Origin: Agrypnia vestita
Taxonomy: Eukaryota > Arthropoda > Insecta > Trichoptera > Phryganeidae
Direction of reading: 5' to 3'
DNA: 64,000 nucleotides
Assembly: GCA_016648135.1 (NCBI GenBank)
Contig: JADDOH010014793.1
Span: 1-64,000, forward strand
Under the pieces are notes generated by a model. It saw only the letters and a list, made by a program, of their open reading frames with translations. It was not told the origin of the DNA and searched no databases. Position numbers and translations under genes: made by a program. How positions within the stretch are numbered: position 1 is the first letter of the stretch; each line of letters opens with the position of its first letter. Below, in pieces: positions 52,565 to 62,007 of the stretch.

Positions 52565-52860
52565 AACTAACAAACCATTAAGACTGTTCCAAGAGGGAAT
52601 GGTAGTGAGGATAGAAGGTCAACTCTTCTTCAACACCCGCCTCACAAATTTTCTTAGCCATTCTTTCTTCGCTTACCCTTTTCACATCGCCAAACCGTCT
52701 TAGCGATCCTTTCTTTGATCTATCTATTACGCTGTAGCCAGCATTACATTCACTGCTAATTTGTTCATTCTCCACTGTGTCGTACAAATATAAGTCTAAG
52801 CGACCGCATTTCTACCGCATTCGTTCTTTTTTGCCAATTCCAGGAACTCCATCATATACC
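52565..52860 (-). pseudogene. LINE fragment related to 776-1015
   Basis: The minus strand reads VEMRSLRL, then SECNAGYSVIDRSKKG, SLRRFGDVKRVSEERMAKKI in mixed frames. It shares NAG.SV.DR..KG and R(W)FG with the fragment at 776-1015, so both derive from the same LINE family. Confidence 0.55.
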
Positions 52861-53012
52861 AGAAATCTGTCAAAAGAAGCAAGACTATAAACATAGTATT
52901 ATTACTTATTATTTTGTTAATGAGGCTATGGAAATAACATTTAAATTTGACATGCATGATATTTTAAAAGCAAATTAATTAATACGGTTAAGTAACTGAT
53001 AAAAATACTAAA

Positions 53013-53332
53013 AAACTAACCCATAAAAACCAAGTTTTTACAATACTCCCTTTCTCTTTGAATCAAGTTTCGTGGCTATACACGCGTCGGGCTAATTACT
53101 TATATAGAATGATTCCAATTTGAAAAAACCATTAAAATTTCTAAAAATCCAAAATTATACTATTAATTTTTTAAAAACGCAAATTTGTTAGATCACTTTT
53201 ATCGTCGCCACGAGTCTGCCTGCAATGTTTCAGCTCGATTTGATCACGAGAATAGGGTTAAAAGATCCAAAGTTTTTTCGTCAGACGAGCCAGCAAGCAG
53301 ACGCTACGAGTTAAAAGAAAGGGAATAATAAT
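53013..53332 (+). repeat. Dispersed repeat R1, short form (copy E)
   Basis: It opens aaaaactaacccataaaaac and closes agacgctacgagttaaaaga with agggaataat. The centre lacks the accgacggagtaatt block and includes atacacgcgtcgggctaatt instead. It groups with the copy at 27925-28245. Confidence 0.65.
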
Positions 53333-53601
53333 ATGTTTTATTTGTGTACGTCTTGGCAAGTTTATCACATTTCTAAAGTCTGTTGATAGTCAATTGTCTC
53401 GTCTCTTGTGATAAGTCGTTGTATTATTTGAATTAGTTTCTGTTGAGTCGTGATTATCCTGTTATTATACTAGCTGGATTGATGTGCGAGTTTTGAGATG
53501 TTTTTGCGTAGTGTTGATGGTTTTAATTTTTTTATAAGATTAAAACAATTGTCAACACAGTCAACTACAATCTATGTAGTAAAATTGTTTGTCTTTGCCA
53601 T

Positions 53602-54000
53602 TTATACATGTCTGTTCAAAAAGTATCGCGAATTTTAAATTTACGCAGGTTACGTATATTAGATTTCCGATTTTTTTGTGGCGTTATATTGGTACTTATA
53701 TCTCTCACTTATGCCGACAAGTTTGGCCATTTTGAATGTTCAGTTAATTTTTGACAGCTGCTTTGCTTGCACGTGTTTAGATTTTTGCCTATTCCAAAAA
53801 ATGGATCAAAGAATCTGTATCAAATTTTGTGTGAATAACAAAATTAAGTGCGCGGACGCATTCCGAATGTTAACTGTGGCATATGGTGAAGCTACCTTGG
53901 ACCGAATCAACGTTTATCGGTGGTACAAAATGTTCTCAGAGGGCCGAGAAGATGTGAATGACGAAGAGCACGTCAACATCAGATGAAAACATTGATGAAG
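53602..54000 (+). pseudogene. Mariner-family transposase N-terminal fragment
   Basis: From Met at 53801 the frame reads MDQRICIKFCVNNKIKCADA, FRMLTVAYGEATLDRINVYR, WYKMFSEGREDVNDEEH, then stops at 53984-53986. It corresponds to the N-terminal helix-turn-helix of a SETMAR-like/mariner transposase (MDQR..IKF...LGK...ETF.ML..AYG......R.QVF.WHK.F.EGR..V.D..). No catalytic domain follows. An upstream tgttcaaaaagtatcgcgaa (53612) is a plausible terminal repeat. It is not close to the two full mariners in this window. Confidence 0.65.
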
Positions 54001-54009
54001 TGATGAAAA

Positions 54010-54938
54010 TAGTATTCAGTTAGCAATAAATCAGTCCCAAATGTAAAAATATTATTTAATTAAAATACATCTGCGGTTATTTATATTGCACGAAAAATAA
54101 TGTAAAAATTTGTCGATAAACTTGGTTTTAACATGAAATCATTCAGGTAGCAATAGATTTAAAAAAGTAAAGTAAGTAGAAAAGTTTAACGATTTAAAGT
54201 TATTATCAGCAATAATACAATTAGACGAAGAAAAACAAAATTAGACATCATGAAACCTGAAAATAATTAGAGGGATAATGATTGATGTCCTAGAAAATGG
54301 TAATCCGATTATCTGATGACGTAAGACGGATCATCAGAAGTTGTCCGATTTAAATAAAGCAAGGACCGAACCTTTAATAGGGCAACAACCGCTAGATTTA
54401 CCCGTGACTCACGTCTATCTTCGTCGCCCGGACCGACATCGCGATGGACGAGAATACGACGACACCTCGGCAAAAGCAAACGAATCGCGCAGGTACCCAA
54501 ATTGAAATACAAGCCAGAGAATTGACACTTTAGTGAATGTGTTGGTCCACAAGGAGGCGCAGATTAAGCCGCTGGAAGCAAGTTCAGACAGCGCGGCGGG
54601 GCATGATTTCAGTAACTTGTTTCGACATGTGGCTTACGAGCGACTTTAATTTTATTTTTCTTCCGGAGTTTCGAGATGTCAGTTTCCTTCTCGTGACGCG
54701 AAAAACTCATTTCTTGTTTTACAAAATGCGATCGCAATTTCTTTGATCAAAGTTTAGCGACTGTCGTCTCGGTGCTTTGTTTGTTTGGAATGCGAGTCGG
54801 AAAAATACCGCTTGCAGTGCATTTTATTTATGCGCTCAACCCGTGGTTGCAAACATTGCACTTTTTATTCTTTTTGACATAACTGTTAAATTTTGAATAA
54901 ATTATTTTATTTTATCAATATTATCACAACATTTATTT
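54010..54938. other. Unassigned sequence
   Basis: A GC-richer block (54360-54640) has short frames without domains. No repeat family was assigned. Confidence 0.25.
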
Positions 54939-54939
54939 A

Positions 54940-55170
54940 TTTATTTAATTTCTTTACTTTTACATTTGTTTGAGTTAAATTATACTATGCCTGTCTCACT
55001 AGAGAGCTCTGTGTTGAGACAGGCAAAGTTTACAATTATAACTTATATGTAAGTACATTTATACAAAATAGGTTAAAACAAAAAGTACATTTTGAACAAA
55101 TATGTTTTAAAAAAAGATTTATAATCGCCTAAATATACACTAATACAATCTCAATTTTTCTAATTCTCAA
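54940..55170 (-). mobile_element. LINE 3' end with conserved terminal hairpin, copy 4
   Basis: The complement of an aaataaataaat-type tail lies at 54931-54950, then the hairpin gcctgtctca (54989-54998) / tgagacaggc (55015-55024) with a 16-nt loop. The stem is identical to those at 25935 and 34609 while the loop differs (tagagagctctgtgt). No protein is left. Confidence 0.6.
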
Positions 55171-55309
55171 TTTGTTTGGATGAGTTTCCCAATAGCTGGT
55201 CGACCCATCTCTTTTACCCAATTTTTAATAATCTATTACATTAATTAATCTAACATTAATCTAGACGATCTAGTCTTGGTCATTGGCTTGAATAAATTTG
55301 GCTCCATTG

Positions 55310-55575
55310 CACGGGAATGGTCTCATAGAGACGAAACTACCTTTTTTATATAAGTCTTTTTGGGTCTCCATAAGGTTTACGACCTATCGTATGGCTGGCT
55401 TTAGTGATCACCTTACACAAAAGACTTCCATACATACTTTCCCATATTAAAAAAAGCAGCTTCGTCTCTATGAGACATCTATAATATATCTTGATTAACG
55501 ATATCCCCCTGGGGATAAAAACCAGTATTGTGTTCTTGAACATTTTTAACATACTCAAAATATTCTGAATTGTGG
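55310..55575. repeat. Palindromic repeat family P2, compact copy
   Basis: tctcatagagacgaaactac near 55321 returns inverted as gcttcgtctctatgagac near 55472, with tacgacctatcgtatggctg between. It then continues as in 16985-17420 (agtattgtgttctt...aacatactcaaaatattctg). A cttcttcttcttcgg stretch at 55580-55595 may be an unrelated LINE tail on the minus strand. Confidence 0.6.
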
Positions 55576-55624
55576 TTCTTCTTCTTCTTCGGTCCCTCGT
55601 TCTGAGGATGACGTCTGCCATGTT

Positions 55625-56179
55625 TTATTTGGCTGGTGTACATTTGGTTGGCCACCACATTTGTGTGTCAAAAACAACATTGTTCGTAGCTTAGAGTATA
55701 TACAAACTAGTTCGTAGGCCCAATTTCTTATTTTTCTAATTTGGATTAATTTATCTGTTACCTATTTCACAAATTTGTTTGCTAGTGTATTTATTAATTT
55801 GAAATCGTATCTCACTTTTACACTATCATTTACCTATACTCTCGACTCCAACAGTATAGAAACCAAAATATACATACATGTGTGTATTGTACTGTTACTG
55901 TAACATAAGATTTATGAATACTACGGATAAGTACTGCGCAGTTTTATCAATTAAATGGTTAGAAAAAAATAATGTCATTGACATAGAATCGCATATTCAA
56001 GAAATAATTGAAAGGTAACAAATTCGATAGATGAAAACTCTCTTTGTAGCGAAAGTCTGGTGCCCAGCCAGACATGTTAATTAATAGTACTAGTATTTAA
56101 CAATACTCTGTGCAATGTGTTTTCGTATTATGCCTGAGAAATGAATTTTTATGTTTTATACGGGTGTCTCATAGCTAGT
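55625..56179. other. Unassigned AT-rich sequence
   Basis: No gene or repeat assigned. Confidence 0.25.
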
Positions 56180-56480
56180 AGCAAAAACTTTACAGGTGTA
56201 TTCCTGCCTTGATAATGTGTTGAAAACGTTTAAGCGACCTATACTAAGCGACATATATATAATATGAAAATAGAAAACAGAATTTTTAACAAGGTTTTTA
56301 TCATTTTATTTGAGTTGTATTGAAGCGAATGAATTTTTCATAATCAATATAACTTACTGTAATGATAGTTCAAATTTTGCAAAAAATAAATCAGAAATAT
56401 TGAAATAAAAATGCAATCTCACGTATTGCATATCTCCATAACTATTGATTGGTCATAGTTGCTTAAACATTTTCGACTCA
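56180..56480. repeat. Partial copy of the 531-bp palindrome family
   Basis: attcctgccttgataatgtg followed by an unrelated spacer, then aacaaggtttttatcatttt, tactgtaatgatagttcaa and atctccataactattgat, match the right arm of 8850-9380. The left arm is mostly lost. Confidence 0.6.
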
Positions 56481-57185
56481 TTATCAAGACATCGAATGTT
56501 AAAGATCTGGGTGTTAGATTTGTGAGCAACCTAACATTTCACGATCGAAAAGAAACGATCAGTGGTAATGCTTAGAGAATGTTAGGATTTGTTCTGTGTA
56601 CTGCCAGGGTTTTCGAGAATACCCGCGTACTGAGAACTCTTTACAACTCCCTGGTACGAAGTAGACTCGAGAGTGGCTCGATGATTTGGGGGCCACGTGA
56701 GAGCAAATACTCTCTTGCGGTGGAGAAAGTCGAAAATAAGTTTCTGAGATATCTCTACAAGAGAGAGTACGGGCATTAATTATCCTTGGCTTTACCCAAC
56801 CGAGTTTCTCTAGGGTATGCTTGGCTACAATAGTTTAGAGACTAGAACGAATATATATTTAATTACACATTTTTATCGATTGTTGCGCGGTATGATCGAT
56901 AATCCTGAAATTATGCGGAGCATTGGTTTGTATGTTCCTTAGACATCGTCAGCATAGATTTTTCAGATTCCAATAGGTATACAGGACCAACCTGCCGATG
57001 GTTCTGCCTATTAGAAGAGCTACCGCTGTGCTGAACAATATCCGATGCAGGATTCTCCTACACCTTTGACCAGATTTTATGTTATTTTAAATTAATTAAA
57101 TATTGTAATTTTGATATAAATACTTTCATAATATGTATGCCTAGTTTGTAATATAAATATTATGAAATAAATAAATAAATTGAAT
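56481..57185 (+). pseudogene. Jockey-group LINE, C-terminal RT and 3' tail
   Basis: The plus strand reads NVKDLGVRFVSNLTFHDR, a stop, then (56579-56779) RMLGFVLCTARVFENTRVLR, TLYNSLVRSRLESGSMIWGP, KVENKFLRYLYKREYGH. This is the post-RT region of Jockey-group LINEs (VKDLGV..D..L.F..H ... R.LGF..R ... LY..LVRS.LEY.S..W.P .. K.E..Q..FLR.L). A 3' tail ends aataaataaataaattgaat near 57180. It is 5'-truncated and frameshifted. Confidence 0.7.
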
Positions 57186-57788
57186 TGAATTCAAAGACCG
57201 GAATCCACCTGCAAAGCTTTCGCTACATGAGACATCATGTATAATCCCTTTCTCGCTGTGGTGTTTTAAGGAATTATTTAGTTCAAATTAGTGATGGGGT
57301 ATACATCAAATATGTGTTCTGAGTCCCTATCTGATATGAACCGTAACGCGCTGGATTATCATGGTAACGTCACTTGTCGTTTGAAAGCTAATGACAATTA
57401 CACTCTCAAAGCATTTATCAGAAAATTCATTGTAAACTATAAAAGTACATTGGTGAGATAATTAGAACTAAAAATATATTCTTAAGTGAGAGCGCTATTA
57501 TGGCATTTGCCTGTGCTGATACTGCAGTCAGACTTAATGTAAATAAATAGGTAGGTATTTGTAGACGAATCAAAAAAAACCTTTTTATTACGAGTTTGCA
57601 TTGCTTATCAACTAGTTTATATTTATTTCTTTATCTGGAAAAGTGTGTATCTTGAGCAATAATTCAGAAATAACTTTTCTATTTATATGTTTGTGTTTGA
57701 ACTTTGCGCAAAAGCAAATTGATTTAAAACACGTGTAGATGATGTTTACAGAAAAAATATTATTTAAGCTGTAAAACAAATACAAATA
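57186..57788. other. Unassigned AT-rich sequence
   Basis: No gene or repeat assigned. Confidence 0.25.
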
Positions 57789-58030
57789 TGCAACAATCTA
57801 CTTCTTCTTTTAGTAGATTTGTTGAACTGTGCTACAGAAAACAACGCCTCCTGGGATGACGAGATCCAGCTATCCCTCCATCTTTTAGATGGTCTTCCTG
57901 GTGGGCGTCGTCCAAAGGTGATTTCATTCGCTGCTGTATGCACGAGTCTGTCACTGTCCATTCTGGCTACGTGATCCCGCCAGAATCTCCTTCTATCGCA
58001 TTATGTCCTCTATTTTGCAAGTTTTCCGTA
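57789..58030 (-). pseudogene. RTE-like LINE fragment, C-terminal end
   Basis: The minus strand encodes IRKTCKIEDIMR, then PEWTVTDSCIQQRM and, in another frame, HTAANEITFGRRPPGRPSKR, WRDSW. The tail is the complement of ttcttcttttagtag. It is nearly the same sequence as 15043-15300, so both come from one family, also represented at 11570-12055 and 25144-25903. Confidence 0.65.
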
Positions 58031-58350
58031 TGTATGTTGTTACGGACAGGACATTGCCTGCGCCTACCGTCAGGCAACCGAAATTTCAAGCTCTGTGGTT
58101 GACGTAATCGCGTCATATAAATGATAGAAATTTCTGATGTGAATGAAGCAGAGCAAAGGCCCCTTTCAGGGCCACCGCCGATCGCCGTGCCCCGGTTGAG
58201 GATGGGTACCGTGCCGAGGACAGCGCGCGAGTTCTCGGCCGCGGTGGTTGTCCTTATACGTGTCTCGGCGTCAGGCGGCGGCACCCGGGAGAGGGGATGA
58301 GCGAATGCGGAGCCTCAGCTCCATGAGAACGCATCCCGCTGATGACAATG
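58031..58350. other. GC-rich patch adjoining the LINE fragment
   Basis: A GC-rich block (58140-58330) continues the minus-strand open frame of 105 codons (58284-57967), rich in Arg/Gly with no domain. It may be an upstream part of the same LINE joined by an internal deletion, or an unrelated element beginning tgttacggacagg at 58038. Unresolved. Confidence 0.3.
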
Positions 58351-60300
58351 GAAATGCGTTAGAGTGCATGATCTGAAATGTGTATGTTTTTGCTGAAAAT
58401 ATTATATGAAAATATTAATGTTCAGATTTTTAACATTTCAGAGCTCTCTAATATGATGGAAATTGATGGTTTTTTTGATTTCAGATGGACCTGAATCATA
58501 ATTCTATGTAATAAAATACCGCATTTTCATTGTTTTAATAAAAAGAGCGGGCGGGAGATGTTTTTATTTGCGCACAAGGCGCATTTTGTACCTTATTCTC
58601 ATCATATTTGCCTGATAAGCAACATTAAAGTTGTCTCAACACTTATAAAAGATAAGTAGTAGAGTCACACACATGCACACACTCTGTAAGACATAAAAAG
58701 TTGTCTACAGATGACACAATAAATGATTGACTGTATGGCATAACAGATTGCCAACAGATCATTGGTAAAAAACATACATTTTTTATGGCAAGGAAAAATC
58801 TAAATACTTTTTCAAATACATTATTAATGAGTGAATCACAATCACATTAATATGGAAACATAAGTCTGACACCACCAACACAAAACCAGCCGCCGCTTAT
58901 GAGCGACATACTGGGCTGGGTTTTTTCCATACAAATTTTCATATAAACACACAAACCGGAATAACTTCCGTCAGAGGTGTCCGATTTTGATAATTCTTTT
59001 TGTATAATGATCAGTGGATCAAGACCTATCTAGAGAATATACACACTCATATGTGGAAATAATTTTGAATAAATTACAAAATTAGTTTTTTGTTGAAAAG
59101 TTTAAAAATTCATAACTATAGTAAGCTGCGACTTACAATAAAGTGTGATATATCAACAGATGCGCTGCGACGCACTCTATATAATAGATACAAAAAACTA
59201 AACCTAAAAGTTAATTTGGATTTTTAAGAGATTTAATTGTTGAAATTTTATAGCCCGCCGGGCCAGAAAATGAGATATATTTTAACTGTTGCTTTAATAA
59301 TAATGTCTCAAGGTTGCCACGCAATATGTCAGACTGTTTATTGAGACGCAGTCAATGTAATGACTGATGTATTCCTATCAATTTTATTGTGAAAAACGCG
59401 TCAAATTCGTTCTCTCTCTTCGGGGTGGTCGCGTTTTTTTTTCCGTAAGATTTCAGAGCCAAGGGTAATTCTGCGAATTTTTAAATTTTGTCGTAAGAAC
59501 ACCCTCATGGTCGTAGCTGCACATGTTAGAAAGCCATAAATTTCTAAGGAGACGGGGTACATGATTTTTACCAAATTTTCTCCGAATCCGTGCTAAGGAA
59601 GCTATTAGTTTCTAAAACCAACATTTAACATTGTTCGCCAGTCCGTTCAATTATTGTAGAAAAATCTCGCCTTGCTTCCGTATATTCTTGAACGGTAATA
59701 AATTATATAGCCCCTAACCGGGGTGGTCCAAAAGCCGTCTGTGCCTTGACGCTCATTCCATCTATTGTTTGTTAATATTAGACTAATTATTAATAACAAG
59801 ATATATATAAGAGCAGCAGATAATAAAAAGTTAGCTGGATTGCGATATTTTAATATATAATTATAGGTAGATATAGGTAGACGATGATTAGGATTCTTTT
59901 ATCAATTTTAAATGTAAATAATTATAAAATTTTCAATTGTATGTATGTCAAATGCAATCTAGTTGTAGTAATATTATATTTGCTAGTGATTATGTCATAG
60001 TTCGGTTGACCACCGAAAATAAGTTTAAAAATAAGGTATGCTAAGATATATTTTATCGTATAGATTTAGATAATTGTATAGTTAATTAAATAGTGTATAT
60101 GTACTTGTCTGTTAGGTATATTAATAATAATTTGATGTTGTATGTTAATAAATTAATTGTTAATGTAATTAATTTTATGAAAATTTTTTTATTTATAAGT
60201 GGTATTAATTTTAAGATTTCATTTCTTGATTTTTTATTTCTTGTTAGTTAAGATTAGTTAAGTAAAATAATATTAGGAGGCGTGGCCGAATATTAGGCCT
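58351..60300. other. Mostly AT-rich sequence, nothing recognised
   Basis: No reading frame with a domain and no clear element end over ~1.9 kb. Isolated strings such as the short acacacatgcacacac run (58668) are not informative. Confidence 0.25.
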
Positions 60301-60365
60301 AACGAATAAGATTAAGTGTTGGACAGGAGGGTAGTGGCCAAAAACGTTGAAGGGAAACTGAAATG

Positions 60366-60400
60366 TATAAAAACCCTGCGTGGCCACTCCCACAGGCAGT
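60366..60400 (+). promoter_or_regulatory. Core-promoter-like TATA plus initiator
   Basis: tataaaaa at 60366-60373 is followed 31-32 bp later by a gcagttg initiator-like string (about 60396-60402). The spacing is that of an arthropod RNA polymerase II promoter or LTR. GC-rich structured sequence follows, so this is plausibly the U3/R junction of an LTR element. Confidence 0.4.
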
Positions 60401-60495
60401 TGGGACTTGGAAAGAGTTGGGAGTAGATCGTTGGAAGAGCAGTTGGGACTTGGAAGTCTAGAAGTGAGTAGTGAGTGTTAAAAGTCGTGCGAGAA

Positions 60496-60868
60496 GGTCG
60501 GCCGGCAGTGAGAGATGACTGTCGGCCGACCATCAATTAAGTGAACCGCGGACGGAGCGCCGAGAGAAAGAGAAACGAGAAGAAGAGAGACGGGAACCCG
60601 ACTGGTCAGAGCGACAGTCGGGAGGACTACGCCGAGGTGCCCCAGCAGAGGAAGAAGACTCTCTGGAGAGCCGGGTGGTCTAAGGTAATCTTGACTGTCA
60701 AGGTGACAGTCAAGGAGGCTGAGGAGAACGTCTGGAGTCCACCAACAGCGGCGTCAGGTGGATTGATGTAGCCTGACGTGGCCGCTGTTACGGACGAGGA
60801 AGAAGAGGACGAGGGCGGGGCCGAAGATCATTGGAGATGGTCAGCTGGTTATCAGGGCGATAACCAGC
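60496..60868. other. Cluster of four strong hairpins
   Basis: Four separate stems lie within 373 bp. (a) 60496-60531: 14 bp including one G-T pair, 8-nt loop. (b) 60690-60714: 11 perfect bp (cttgactgtca) around AGG. (c) 60744-60789: 15 bp with a 3-nt bulge. (d) 60844-60868: 10 perfect bp (gctggttatc) around agggc. They lie downstream of the TATA-like box in GC-rich sequence. A 76-codon frame (60541-60771) spans some of them and is not recognised. They could form a structured RNA leader of a retroelement. Confidence 0.55.
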
Positions 60869-61121
60869 CCGCCGCCAGCGCAGAAGGAGCCCAGCGTGAG
60901 ATGGGCCTCACGCCATGCGTCGAGGGAATCGTCGCTCCGTGATGCGTACAGCGTCGCGTCGCCGGACCAGGACGTCGCCACGTTCAAGACGATAGAAAGG
61001 TAGAATTAACGTTAGATAATAAGGTTAGATTTAACGATGAATTTCCAATTTCAATTATGTAAATATATGTACGATTCAAACTCGAATGTTTTCATTTAAA
61101 TTTTCCCACCACCACTCCCTT
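60869..61121. other. Transition segment, unassigned
   Basis: GC-rich to 60990, then AT-rich with no frame. It might be the rest of an LTR element starting near 60240 or at tgttacggacgag (60786). Confidence 0.25.
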
Positions 61122-62007
61122 AGTGATCATCGCTCCCCAAATTGTTTGATAGCACGTCAGAGCGGCGATCGTAGCCGGGGATCTGCCCTCTGAAAAGTGG
61201 GAAATGACCACGAGTGCGTATCATGACATATATGTAAATCCTCCGGGGGAGGTGCGTTTAATTTAATAATTAAAAAACTGTAATATATGTAGTAGAAATA
61301 AGCGCCCGAAACGCGCCATTTGTATGCAAACTGTAACTTGTTTTAATTGGCTTCGAGGCCGGGGCCTCCTGGTCCCGGCCGAGGGTATAAATATCGCATT
61401 CAAGGCGGACCGACCCTCAGTCTGGTTTAAAACGCCGTGGCAGACCCTTCACGTGTGTTTCATTTACCTACCCGACTACCTCCTACGATTTTGCTGCCTG
61501 CTGACTTCGCTCGCTCTCAAGCTCGAGCCGAACTACGTCATCAAGATCTGCTGTTGCTGCCTGCTAACGCCGAGCGCTCTCGCTTCACGCCCGGTACTTG
61601 CTATCGGCGGCGATCGCCTTGCGGCGTGCTGACACGGAGCGGACATTCACGCTCGGTACCTACTGCTTCTGCGGAGTGCTGATTGCTGGCGCGGATTTTT
61701 CCAAGCTAAGTATTTCTTCGCAGTTCAACCGTCTTTTTTAAGACGATCATTCTTGACGACCTCGTCGAGTTTAGACATTTTGCTCGAAGCAAATTCTTTT
61801 GTTGTCGCCTCTGGTGCACATTCCCGTGTACTAATATCGCTCTTTTTCCAGCTGCTCACACGGTGCGCCCGTGCTGTGTGAGACATCCAGAAGGCTTCTG
61901 AAGCGGAATCAGCGGACCGCACCTGTATTGCCTGTTCTGTGCGGAACAAGCTGGTCCTGTCGAGACGGATTGCTGGTCTTCGCTTCGCATCACCAGAGCC
62001 AACCAGG
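61122..62007 (+). promoter_or_regulatory. Probable BEL/Pao 5' LTR and leader
   Basis: This is the sequence directly upstream of the gag frame. tataaata at 61386-61393 is followed 31 bp later by the initiator-like tcagtct (61417-61423), a classical TATA-Inr pair. Pyrimidine-rich repeats (gctgcctgctgac / tgctgcctgctaac / ctgcttctgcggag-like) fill 61480-61690. A primer-binding-like tggtgca string is at 61814. A ctctttttccag acceptor-like site at 61840-61851 could be used for splicing. LTR ends were not fixed because the 3' LTR is outside the window. Confidence 0.5.
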
